NCBI GenBank assembly: GCA_035771165.1
Contig: JAWNZC010000314.1
Coordinates: 9,204,501 to 9,268,500 of the forward strand
Length of the DNA: 64,000 nucleotides
DNA from: Paragorgia papillata
Taxonomy: Eukaryota > Cnidaria > Anthozoa > Scleralcyonacea > Coralliidae
Direction: 5' to 3'
In this document: in pieces, positions 45,801 through 55,884 of the stretch
How positions within the stretch are numbered: position 1 is the stretch's first letter
Layout of the letters: every line of letters begins with the position of its first letter
Notes under the pieces: generated by a model
What the model was told of the DNA's origin: nothing
The model's input: only the letters and a program-made list of their open reading frames with translations
Databases searched by the model: none
Program-made: the position numbers and the translations under genes

Positions 45801-48800
45801 GAACGAGGCAATAGACACTTCCCAAATTTGCTTCAGTGTACACAAACAATAGCTCTAGACGAGGTTGGCAATGAACTTTTTCCCAATCTCAGAACCTGTT
45901 CCTTGCATTAACATGGAAATCATTATTATTCATGGTCATGATGAGAAATCTCATGGTTATTTTCTCTCTTCTTTTTCATTTTTTGCATCAATTTTCTTTT
46001 CTTTTCTCTTCTCTTTTATTCTATTTTGTAACTATATGTACGGTTTAATAAACGAGCAGGAGTGTTTTATCAGATATAAAGGCCTGGCCAAACGCTTTCA
46101 ACATTTCATTCAACATCGTTCAACATTGTTGAATTCAACCGTGATTCAACATGTTGAAAGCGTTTGGCCACCCTGTTGAATGATGTTGAACGTTGTTGAA
46201 TGGTGTTGAATGATGTTGAACGAAATTTGAACATGTTCAAATTTTCGTTCAACATGCGTTCAACAATGTTGAACGATGTTGCATGAAATGCTGAAAGCGT
46301 TTGGCCAGGCCTTAAAGACACGAGGCGAAGCCGAGTGTTTTTATATCTGATAAAACATGAACTGCGAGTTTATTGAACGGCTTCAAAAACGAACCACTTG
46401 GTAAGTTCATTGGCGTAGTAAGTTTGAAAAATAACAACCTTGTCTAAGCCGAGAAAATCAAAGCTAAAGTTTATGTAAATCAGGAGGTATCACATATAAC
46501 GACATTAATTAAACTTTAATTTCTTTTGAATTTTCCCCATGAATTATTAATGAGTTTTTGAATAACATTTAACGGCTAAACGAAAAAACAACAGTTTGGA
46601 CGATATAATTTTTAGAAATATTTTTTGTGCTTTTGTTTATAGTTGGCAGGCGGTCTTTTGACGGGAAAACACAAATTCCAAGACAAGCCAGAGGCTGAAA
46701 CTAAAACTGGAAGATTTTTTGGAGGAGCCGTGTGGCCATCAAAGTAATTGTATAGTCACTATATAAGCCGATTGCAGAAAGCCGTTCAACCGTTGTTTAC
46801 GATAATCAGTGTTTAAATGGGTTTTATAATACCTAGATATAAGCTGGGAAAATGCTGACTATGTTAATTGGCATATAACTATTTAGTATAAATACACAGG
46901 TGATTATAGAAAATCGCGCGCGCTGATTGGTCGAGCTTCAAAATGGCCGCCAGCCGATTTGTCAATGCGACAGACGAGGAAATTGACAATTTTAAAGAAA
47001 ATGCTTTTCCTAAAAGTATGAAAATGTGTATTTATACTAAAACATTCGTCTCGGTTATTATTCACCAATATTCACCTCTTCTTCGGCGAATAGTTGTTAA
47101 ATATTGTCTACTAAATTGCTTACTATAATAGAAGTGTTCCTAAAATAGTCTTGTAATTGGCCATTTCCCAAAAGAGTTGAAGACTGGTGACGGGTTAGGA
47201 ACGCTAGGGTACTTGGGATCGTTTGGACAGCATATCCTCTCATCTAGAATTCAGGATTATCCTGAATATTAAATAAATTGAAATCCAACCCCCCACCTCA
47301 ACCCCACCTTTTAACCTGACTCTAAATTAACCTAACTACAACCCCCCCCGGCGACCCTAAAACCCAACCACAACCCCCGGCGACCCTAAAGCTAATCACA
47401 ACCCTTCAGGGAGAAAATTCTAGACACTTCGACAATTCAAGATAATCCTGATAATTCTAAGTGACAGGACCTGTTGGTTTGGAGGGACAGATTTCATACT
47501 TGGTATCGTAAGCACAATGAAACTGTCCCTCCACCAAGAACACCAGCGCTCAATGCTCTTTACCAGTCTTCAACTCGTTTGGGAAATGGCCAATTCATTT
47601 GCTCGTCCTGATACCAACCAATTTATTTGATTGAATCCTGGTTTAAATTTGATTGGGTTTGGTTAATAATCCTTATTCTTATTGGCTGGTCAAGAAATAA
47701 GAACCAATCAAATACAAAACAGGAAGTTGACCTACGAACTTCAATCAAATCTCCGAATTTTAGCTACGCTCAGCATTTTGAGGCTGTTCGGCCAATAAAT
47801 ACAAGTATATGAAGAACTGTTTAATATGTGTCTATGAAACGAAACTTAAGTTTGTCTTATTTGAAAGAACACTTAAAATGGCAAAGTAACATATTTTGCA
47901 GTTTTTCGTTTCCTCGCTTCGTTGTTGAGATATTTCAGATTGTTTGATATGCAAATTCAAGTGTGACGTCACACGTTCATAATGCCTTAGTGGAGAAGGT
48001 TATTTGTCTTTGTTATTATCAAACATAATCACTTGAAAATCTACACCAGTTTGATGTTGTGGGAGAAACCCACCCACCGATGATTCCTTCGAATGAATTT
48101 GGTTTGATAATAGCAACGATATATAAACCTTCTCAGATAGCTCATTATATGCACATATGACGTCAAAATGTTTAAGTTGTGTATCAAACAAACTGAAATA
48201 TCTCAAGAACGACGTAATTTTCGCTATATGTAAGCACTTCAATGTCTTTTATTGCATTTCACCTAAAGTACCGCAATGGGCATGCAAATAGATAGAAATG
48301 TAGACATAGACTGTGATCCCGATATTCTTCCTAAAGAAGCTGACAAAGTGAACTTAACAACGAACAATTCTCTCGTTACATACAACATACCTAAAACTAG
48401 CTAGGACGCTATGTTTTCAGAACAGTCATGTAGTGAGAGTCGCGTATCTGGAACACCCTCGCAAACGAACTTCGCGAACCAGACATTTCTCTGCGAAAAT
48501 TCACTCCTCTTCGATTACTACTTCTCAGCTACCACATGGTAGTGGAAATCGATATGTCCGAAATGCCATCAAGCAAGGCAGTTAACAGTTTCAATGAAAT
48601 GTTGTTTTTAGTGAGATTTGGCGGGGGGGGGGAGTTTGTACTGTAATCAATGTTTTAATAGGTCACTAACGTAATTGGCTCACGCTGTGCTAGTGCTCCT
48701 GAGCTTTAAGTTAAATTTGTATGTTCTTATCAGCTAAAGTAATTAAAATAAAATAAAAAATCCCCCAGCTAACTTCTCACTATACACTATATTTGCAGTT

Positions 48801-50884
48801 ACAGAAAACGATTTTGGCACAAGGAATATTTTGACGGTGTGACGGAGGTGCAGAATGCTTTGAATGCGTGCTATGGAGACGGAGCTGTGAGCCTGATCGA
48901 AGCCTGCAACAGATGGATGTACCATCACTCAATGTTGTCTGGACAGCACCAAGGTAGTCGTAGTTGCCAACATATTTCAGAATTTAGAATCCCCCAACTT
49001 TCTTTATTACTTGGGCTACCTGTGGTAGGCCGAGTCTAAGTTTCGATCGGGTTTTTGGGGGTGTGACGATCTTGCATTTTTGCACTTTTTACTTCCGCTA
49101 ATATTCATACTTCCAGTAAGTTGTTAGCCGTGTGACTGAGTGAGGCAGTAAGTTCTTTGCTCCGTTTGCTTTTGGAGTTGAACAAAAAGTTGAACAGCTT
49201 TGCCTTTTGATCAAGGTGTTCTTGCACGTTGTTGGTAGACTATGAAAGTGACTGGCTGACTTTGTAGTTTAACAGCGATCAGATGTGGCTGACAATTGTC
49301 TTGATCGTAAATATGTTCACCAGTATGAAGTATGCACCACATTCAGCCTTCGATACTTCCCAGTAGCTCGAGTGAACGTCTGACCCAGTCGTCTTGTTTA
49401 GATACAATATCTCCTTGCATGCGCACTGTACAATGATATTTTGGGCTCCCTTTTTGGAGTTTTGCGCAATTTCCTTTCTAAGGGCGCTTTCCAATTGACA
49501 AGGTTAGACCGGTCAGTCTGGCCAGAATGGACTTGCTTTTCATTCAGACCAAATTTTCCAGTCTGACCGTCCTAAGTCTCAAACGAATCGTGTTCCATTT
49601 AACTGGACTGACCTGTCTAACCGGGTAAATGGAAAGCCCCCTAAGCGAAAGAAAAGACTCAGGCCGTCTGGTGTCTCGTAGTACTCCCACAGGTCAGTGA
49701 CTATCACTACTACCAGTTGCATCATAACACTCTATTATTTTCTTCCAGACGGTGTCATTCTGGGAGCTTCTTCGTTAAAACAATTAAAAAGCAACATGGA
49801 GTTTATTGACAAAGGACCTCTCGATCCAGGTAAATAGCGGAACTCTTCCTGCAACAATAGTATTGGTTTTCCACTGTTTAACATCACTTTGGTGGCACAA
49901 GCTGTTAGAGCGCTACCTCTCACCGCTGAAGTTAAGCCCCAGTCGAATGGGGTTCCTCCGATTTTCTCGCTTTACAAAACCAAGTTTAGCTGAATTGATC
50001 TTAGCTGAAATTGTCGGACACTACGAACAGTGAACTCAGATTGGGATTCGAACCCGCGACTTCGGTTTACTAGTCCGACGCTCTACCGATTGAGCTATAC
50101 ATGGTCAAGTTGGGAGCAGGTCGTGGAATGATGGTACTTATATTTGATATTTTGAAACTGAAATCTGGTTTCTTCAATATCGAGAGACTTAACTTTTCAT
50201 CTTATTTTGTTGGGATAATTATTGTGGGACAGCACATGCACTCAGGGGGGGGGGGGAGAATTATGACATTAGGTGGTACTCCGAGTGACGAACCATACTG
50301 GTCAAGTAGAGAAAAACTCTATTTGGCCCAGATGAGATTCGAACCCGTGACCTTCGGTTTATTAGTCCGATACTCTAGCGACTGAGCTACAGGTCAAGTT
50401 GGGAGCTGGTGGTCGAATGATGGTACTTGGGTTATTTGATATTTCGAAACAGATGCTAGTTTCTTCAATATCGAGACATTATTAGTCTTTATACATGTAG
50501 ATTTAGAACAATTATTATGGGACAGTGAACTCGGGTGAAGAATAATGATATTAGGTGTTACTCCAAGTGACGAACTATACTGGGTAAGCAGAGAAAACTC
50601 TACTTGGCCCGGCTGGGAATCAAACCCACGATTAACCCCTTCGGTTAAATAATAAATTGTCGAATGTTTTTGACATGAGCAGGTGCAATGGCTTGGATTC
50701 CCTTTATCAATTGGGCTGTACTCTGTTCGGGTAATCCGTTCCTCCCTATATACCGTCAAGTGATAAATCATATACTACATAATATGTTCTCAATTCGACC
50801 ACTTTTTTTGTTTTAGTTGTTGTTTCTGCGTTTGATCGTTCTTGGGAAAAAGTAAAGGGTGTGTGTCCAAGATATAACCGATAA
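39837..50884 (+). CDS. AKR7A2: AKR7-type aldo-keto reductase (aldehyde reductase)
   Basis: Coding exons: 39837-39893, 40019-40080, 41666-41726, 41820-41862, 43019-43165, 43726-43775, 44290-44369, 45365-45431, 46643-46743, 48799-48953, 49749-49829, 50817-50884. All phases agree, giving 323 aa. The catalytic tetrad is complete: Asp36 (WLDTA), Tyr41 (MYQ), Lys66 (IATK) and His103 (YLHSPD). Other AKR7 signatures are LGVCNYAAWEL, PTVYQGMYN, FYAYNMLAGGLLTGKH, ACNRWMYHHS, VILGASSLKQL and terminal CPRYN. The family reduces aldehydes and dialdehydes, such as succinic semialdehyde and aflatoxin dialdehyde, with NADPH. The first exon seen (from 39805) is open upstream of the ATG and preceded by an acceptor, so an upstream exon with a 5' UTR or leader may be missing. 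The start is tentative. Confidence 0.92.
40154..40859. mobile_element. hAT-like element, cagtggtgtaact family
   Basis: cagtggtgtaact and agttacgccactg are inverted. Flanks tgactagg and agactagg match at 7 of 8 bases. No transposase is present. It lies in AKR7 intron 2. Confidence 0.7.
41070..41250 (+). repeat. Tandem repeat, about 28-35 bp
   Basis: taatgaacatacaattttat with ataaagaatac is repeated about five times with small length changes. It lies in AKR7 intron 2. It is followed at 41250-41600 by a dispersed-looking block with no gene. Confidence 0.75.
41894..42910 (+). repeat. 20-bp satellite array, about 40 copies
   Basis: The unit is aacgtaaggtctcacaatgt, with point variants and a few indels. 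It fills most of AKR7 intron 4 (41863-43018). A Harbinger-like MITE interrupts it at 42457-42646. Confidence 0.95.
42457..42646. mobile_element. Harbinger-like MITE, copy 3, inside the satellite
   Basis: It has the same ends as 21223-21447. Removing the element and one TAA restores a perfect satellite unit (gtaacgtaaggtctcac), which proves the 3-bp duplication. It is slightly internally deleted relative to the other copies. Confidence 0.9.
43822..44242. mobile_element. Fold-back MITE, AKR7 intron 6
   Basis: agatgtttacatggaggcgg is mirrored by cggctcccatgtttaaacag. cgtcccgtcccg blocks occur inside. Confidence 0.55.
44415..44773. mobile_element. hAT-like element, caggggtggcgcc family
   Basis: caggggtggcgcca and tagcgccagccctg are inverted. 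Exact 8-bp duplications atcactat (44407-44414, 44774-44781) flank it. It lies in AKR7 intron 7. A second, degraded cagtggcggcgg element follows at about 44800-44950. Confidence 0.85.
45471..45655. mobile_element. TA-flanked fold-back element
   Basis: Arms begin tagaccttattcaaaaatgg, and inner blocks aaattagcccttatga are inverted. TA on both sides suggests a Tc1/mariner-like origin. It lies in AKR7 intron 8. Confidence 0.65.
46079..46314. mobile_element. Fold-back MITE rich in GTTGAA/TTCAAC
   Basis: aaggcctggccaaacgcttt and its complement form the ends. The interior is repeated ttcaacattgttgaa text. It lies in AKR7 intron 8. Confidence 0.7.
46943..47020 (+). pseudogene. 5' fragment of a Crypton-like/KIAA1958-like gene
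   Basis: MAASRFVNATDEEIDNF...NAFPKS resembles the N-terminus of tyrosine-recombinase-derived proteins common in cnidarian genomes (recollection). The preceding cgcgcgcgctgattggtcga is also typical of that element. Nothing further of the gene is present. Confidence 0.35.
47165..47605. mobile_element. Fold-back element carrying a tctagaattcaggat repeat
   Basis: ggccatttcccaaaagagtt with gaagactggt is mirrored at 47560-47598. The dispersed repeat occupies 47235-47475. It lies in AKR7 intron 9. Confidence 0.55.
47845..48245. mobile_element. Fold-back element, tttgtctcatttgaaagaac family
   Basis: gatatttcagattgtttgat and its inverse plus a central tgacgtcacac pair match 54395-54790. Both contain a gataatagcaa.gat block. 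It lies in AKR7 intron 9. Confidence 0.55.
49920..50660 (-). repeat. Cluster of tRNA-like SINE pieces
   Basis: Minus-strand B/A-box text (gattcgaacccg...gagctat...) occurs at 50045-50100, 50335-50395 and, more degraded, near 50610-50640. Shared body text is gggacag.., attatgacattaggtggtact and gagaaaaactctatttggcc. They are probably successive copies of one family, also seen at 62200-62560. They lie in AKR7 intron 11. Confidence 0.6.
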
Positions 50885-51229
50885 TGACTGTGCTAGAATT
50901 CGTGTGGAACCGTCCAGATGAATACTATTTTAATTTGCTGTAGTACTATGTGGATTTGTACCATAAGAATAGATTGATATCTGTAAGAACTCAATGGGAA
51001 AGATATAGGAAGTAAATTAAAATTTAAATTCAAGATAAAGTAGAGATGAATTTTAAAAATTTACCTGGGAGCGCGCGGGTCTGGACTCAATTTATATATA
51101 TATATATATAACAATTAGACAACGAGCCCGAGTTTTCTATTATTTAATATAATTATATGACTATCGCCGGCATAGAAAACGAGGGCGAGTTGTCTAATTG
51201 TTTTAGTATAAATTTACCAACAAAAGTTA

Positions 51230-51235
51230 AATAAA
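51230..51235 (+). terminator. Possible AKR7 polyadenylation signal
   Basis: AATAAA lies about 345 bases past the stop. A hairpin (aacaattagacaacgag and its inverse, 51108-51202) lies between, so this assignment is weak. Confidence 0.25.
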
Positions 51236-51769
51236 TTCTCCACATTCAATTTAGCATATAGTTTACATCACGGAATCTTGTCAACAGCAAGCATAATTTT
51301 GAAATGTGTTTGTTTGCAGTTATTTCGTTTTAAACGAACACAGATAAACAACTTAACGATCTTACCTTTAATAATTTCCATTCTATAACCATTTTGTAGC
51401 CGTTTTTGTTTTCTGTACAACTTATTGCTTCGCCTAAATGTTCAATTTCTTCTTTCATTTGCCCGCTCCGTTATAATTTCGGCGCCATTGTTGCTTTAAC
51501 AGAACAACCGCTGGCTCTAATGATCATTGCTCGTGCTATACTACGCATTTTGTCATTGGTCAATTTCGTTAAAAGAAGGCTTGTCATTGGTTTATCCCAG
51601 AGGTTTATATCACCAATTATAAACTCCTGCAATAGCCAATGAAATTCGAGGATTTGCATTATAAACTTGCAAATTTATACTAAGTATATATATATAAACT
51701 TTGTGCCTATAGTATATATAGAACCAACACCGCTGTCATGCATATACGTTTTGTGCCTGCGCGACGTCC

Positions 51770-52120
51770 GAGCTCGTACGTCAAAAAAAGAGCGGGAAAT
51801 CACTGAAATATTTGGACGGGTCCGAGAGTCCCACACAAAAGTTAAAATTATACATACCACCAAAACGTTAAGGTAGGTAATTTGTGCATGGCTTCTTTGT
51901 CTTTTCTGAAATGCCCCATTCGTAATTTTCATGCCCCAGGCTAGTCATGTCCCTTTTTTAAAAAACACAAATGAATAGTCGAATCTTACTTAGTCTTCAC
52001 TGTCTGGTTGTTGTTGCCACGGCTAATTCCCACTTCTCTTGCAATGTTTACCCTAGCAAATTCACGCATGCGCAAACGTTTGGCGGCGATGTTAGTAGAG
52101 CCTGCAGACTTTGCCTGCAT
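51770..52120. repeat. Dispersed repeat, also at 63548-63830
   Basis: Shared text includes agagcgggaaatcactgaaa, gagtcccacacaaaagttaa, ttaaggtaggtaatttgt, catggcttctttgtc and ctggttgttgttgcca. Both copies are in the same orientation and about 85 percent alike by eye. The function is unknown. Confidence 0.65.
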
Positions 52121-52410
52121 CGCACCTTCGTTACAGGTGAAGCGTGAACGCAAGCTATACTATGTAAGCTCTTTCCAATCCCGCGGGGAAAAAACAAGAC
52201 ACACATTAACTCGTTGAAAAGCCAGAGTCAGCCGACAATTTAAAAAAAAAACCCAAAAAAAAACAATCCGAAAATGAACACCTTGATAATTGTTAAATTA
52301 TAACAAGATATGGATCGAATAAGAGACAAAAAGATGAAATGGTTATATTTCGACTTCAGACCAAGACTTTGGAATAAAGTCGAAATACAACCATTTCATC
52401 TTTTATTATA

Positions 52411-52960
52411 AGTAATATTGGGCATTTCACTCGATTACATAGCATGTTCTAAGGATTTTTGGTGAAGGAAAATTCGAGTGTAGAGTGTATACATTTTAAG
52501 ACCAAACTGGGACCAGTTGCGAAAAATGCAACTACACAGGCCTTCCGGCAGGAATTGAACCCACGACCTTGCGATTCTAGTGCAATGCTCTGACCACTGA
52601 GCCACGGAGGCCATTGCCGAGAGCTTGATCGCGAGTTCTGTATACATTAAGGTGGTAATGCCAGGAGAGAATTGGGTTTATTAGAAGTAATATTGGGCAT
52701 TTCACTCGATTACATAGCATGTTCTAAGGATTTTTGGTGAAGGAAAATTCGAGTGTAGAGTGTATACATTTTAAGACCAAACTGGGGCCAGTTGCGAAAA
52801 ATGCAACTACACAGGCCTTCCGGCAGGAATTGAACCCACGACCTTGCGATTCTAGTGCAATGCTCTGACCACTGAGCCACGGAGGCCATTGCCGAGAGCT
52901 TGATCGCGAGTTCTGTATACATTAAGGTGGTAATGCCAGAAGAGAATTGGGTTTAGGTGG
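52411..52960 (-). repeat. 275-bp tandem duplication containing a tRNA-like SINE
   Basis: agtaatattgggcatttcac starts each unit (52411 and 52686). Within each, the minus strand has cctccgtggctcagtggtca (A box) and gtgggttcaattcctgcc (B box). A hairpin (gatgaaatggttatatttcg and its inverse) precedes it at 52330-52402. Confidence 0.8.
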
Positions 52961-52968
52961 TCAGAGCA

Positions 52969-53177
52969 TAGCCTGGTACCCTGGCCCAATTTCAAAAGAA
53001 ATATGGGCCAGGTAACCACTAATTTCATTCTCGCGTCATCAGGGCTAAATCCACTTATGACGATTGCAGTTTTACTCATAGCCACTAAAAACGCGCGAAA
53101 TGTCAACCAATAGGAAAGCAGAAGCCTTTAGTGGTTACCTGGCCCATATTCTCTGATTGGGCCAGGGTACCAGGCTA
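52969..53177. mobile_element. 209-bp Mutator-like MITE, copy 1
   Basis: Ends tagcctggtaccctggccca are inverted. The 9-bp duplication gtcagagca (52960-52968, 53178-53186) is exact. The target is the A-box region of a SINE, which resumes in the plus direction at 53178-53330. Confidence 0.9.
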
Positions 53178-53335
53178 GTCAGAGCATTGCACTAGAATCG
53201 CAAGGTCGTGGGTTCAATTCCTGCCGGAAGGTCTGTGTAGTTGCATTTTTCGCAACTGCTCCCGCGGTTTGGTCTTAAAATGTATATATTCTACACTCGA
53301 ATTTTCCTTCACCAAAAATCCTTAGAACATTTCAT
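53178..53335 (+). repeat. SINE copy in opposite orientation
   Basis: cactagaatcgcaaggtcgt, gggttcaattcctgccgg, then the tail gtgtagttgcatttttcgc match the minus-strand SINEs at 52500-52620 and 52775-52895. Confidence 0.75.
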
Positions 53336-53374
53336 CTTTTGTCTTGTATATTTGATCCATATGTTGGGTTTTTC

Positions 53375-53557
53375 TAGCTTCCTCCGCAGGCAACTCTGTG
53401 TCTTCCCAAACGGCAGACTTTAAATTCCCAAATTATATTTGGCTGAAGTCCCCACTCTACCGCTCCCAATCCCTGTCCCTTCGTGCTCAGCCAAAAGGCC
53501 CAAAACATTGAAAAGCTGCCGTTTGGGAAGACATAGATTTGCCTGCGGAGGAGGCTA
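53375..53557. mobile_element. 183-bp Mutator-like fold-back element
   Basis: tagcttcctccgcaggcaa and its near-complement form arms that extend to cccaaacggcag. Exact 9-bp duplications gggtttttc flank it (53366-53374, 53558-53566). Confidence 0.88.
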
Positions 53558-53809
53558 GGGTTTTTCAAGATGTTTATTTTATATTTCTAACCCGTTGAGT
53601 TATCTATATATATATATCCTAGATACATCGATATTGTCTTGTTTAATCCGATTTACGCATACCAAACCTAATAGTAATACCACGTATATAGATATAGATA
53701 TATAACCACGATAAAAACATGTATAGTATAAGTGCTTAGCTGAAAGGTGGTTAACATGCAGGGAAAGATTTTAGATAGCAGAATACTGACACACTTGACA
53801 TTTCAAGCA

Positions 53810-53965
53810 CAGAGGTGTAGCCAGAAGGGGGGCCGGGGGCCCCGGCCACCACTGGTAAAAGTGCTGGGCCCCCCTGAGAAAATTTGGCTTCATATGCCTC
53901 AGTTAAGCTGCCCCTCCCTAGGTTTTCCTGGCCCCCCTTGACAAAAAATCCTGGCTACGCCTCTG
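53810..53965. mobile_element. hAT-like MITE, cagaggtgtagccag family
   Basis: cagaggtgtagccag and ctggctacgcctctg are inverted. Exact 8-bp duplications ttcaagca (53802-53809, 53966-53973) flank this 156-bp element. Confidence 0.9.
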
Positions 53966-53994
53966 TTCAAGCAAATTAGCCGTTCGTCGCGATT

Positions 53995-54300
53995 TGATGA
54001 AGGGTCTGATCTTTGGCTCGAAACGTCAGTACTTCGTTTTCCACCTTAACATCTTCTGTATAACGTTTTCCCGTCAGTTCACCACCTTATTGGGCCTCGC
54101 ACAACTTTCACGTCTTGTGTATCAGTTTGCTCTGACGAGTGACGACTACAAGTAAAGCCTACGTACTGTATAACAACAGTAAAATAAAAACAGTGTGTTG
54201 CGTATAGGCAGTGTTGAAATACAAATCGAAATATAGTAAGGTTTAAGTACTGCCGAAATTGTTGTACGTAGTTTCTAACGTTTCGAGCGAAGGCCCTTGG
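53995..54300. mobile_element. Penelope-like terminal text in inverted arrangement
   Basis: ttgatgaagggtctgatctt with ggctcgaaacgtcag is partly mirrored by ctaacgtttcgagcgaagg at 54270-54295. The tgatgaag...cgaaacgt text is typical of Penelope-like element ends. Confidence 0.4.
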
Positions 54301-54394
54301 TCCTACTGTATAAAGTCTACTCACGCGGCCGGAAAGGATTAAAGCTTGTGCGTTTTAAATGCTGTATATATGTAGGTTTTTCAAAGTGCTTAGG

Positions 54395-54790
54395 AAACGA
54401 AATTAAGTTTGTCTCATTTGAAAGAACACCTAAAATGACAAACTAACATGACATCTTTAGCAGTTTTTGGTTTCCTTGCTTCGTTTTTGAGATATTTCGG
54501 TTTGTTTGATATGTAAAGGTCACATGTTGTGACGTACATGTACATAATGACTCATCGAAGAAGGTTATATATGAATATATCTTTGCTATTATCAAACCAA
54601 ACTTAATTCGAAGGAAGCATGTGCGTCAGTGCGTGTGTTTCTTCCGTATAAAACCAACATGTAGAATTTTCAGGAATTTCGTTTGATAATAGCAATGATA
54701 AGTCATTATATACACGTGTATGTCACAACATGTGACCTTTATGTATCAAACAAACTGAAATATGTCAGAAACGAAGCAAGGAAACGTAAA
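54395..54790. mobile_element. Fold-back element, tttgtctcatttgaaagaac family, second copy
   Basis: gatatttcggtttgtttgat is mirrored by atcaaacaaactgaaatatg. The copy at 47845-48245 is homologous. 54790-55890 contains only a ggaaatttttgaaatctaga repeat piece and two adjacent cgggcactttctgctgggaa copies (55470, 55497). Confidence 0.6.
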
Positions 54791-55884
54791 AGGGGGGGCA
54801 GTAGTGGCAATTGGTGACCACATTTGTAGGGGGTCCGGGGGTCTTCCCCTGGAAATTTTTGAAATCTAGAACCTTGGAAACACCATTTGCAGCAATTTGA
54901 GCGAACTTTGTAATCTAATTCTACAGCGAGTAAGAAATTATCACACCAACATACCCTACAGGTTGCCAAAATCCAGCTCTATCTCTATGATTGGTTCAGG
55001 GAATTGAAGCCTCGACAGACAACACTGACAACACAAAAGTGAACATATTTTGGGGGTTGCGTTGCTCCGTTTGAGATTTTGAGTCGCTTAATCTTTCAAT
55101 AATTAAATACCTATACATTACTGAATAGCTTCTAATTCTTCTAAGATGCCTCTGCCCTCGGACACATGAAAAATTCGACATTTGGTCTTAGCCTTATTTT
55201 GCACAAACTTAAATTCTGGTTATATCAAAACAGGCAAAGAACTTTATCTGCGGCAGTACGGCACTGGTTTCGTGTCGTAAGCACTTTAAGTTATAATTTA
55301 CTTGTATTAATCTCGTATCTCTGATCTCGTATTATCGTCTCAACTTGGCCTTAGCCTTGGAATATTGTAAAAGTTCAACTGTGTTGGAATTTCTGCGATT
55401 TTAAGTGGGTGCCAGAGTTAATTTGAACAGAACTTCCGTCAACGACAACGTAACGACAGGCGGAAAGCAAAATTCGGGCACTTTCTGCTGGGAATTTCGG
55501 GCACTTTCTGCTGGGAATTTTGGGCAATTTCGATGTTTATTGCTGTGAAATGTTCAATACGACTTAAAAATCAATATTTAACCCTAAATTTTTCGGCCAA
55601 AAATCCCTGCCCCCCAAACAGAATTGGGCTGCTACGCCTATGGGAACATAAATTAAAACTATAATTATTTTAATTTTCTCGGCACTCTCACATTGATTTC
55701 TTTTGGTTTGGTTTCGTGATGGTATTTTGTCTTTTCGTTTAACCGTATAAGAAATCTATTTTCTTCTAATTAGCTACTTTAATAAAAGAATAATTTTACC
55801 TTGCCGTCTGTCGTTCCGCAATCCGCATATAAAAGTGAAGCTAAAAATCTCTATTAGCAATATTAAAGCCTGGTTTCCATTTGG

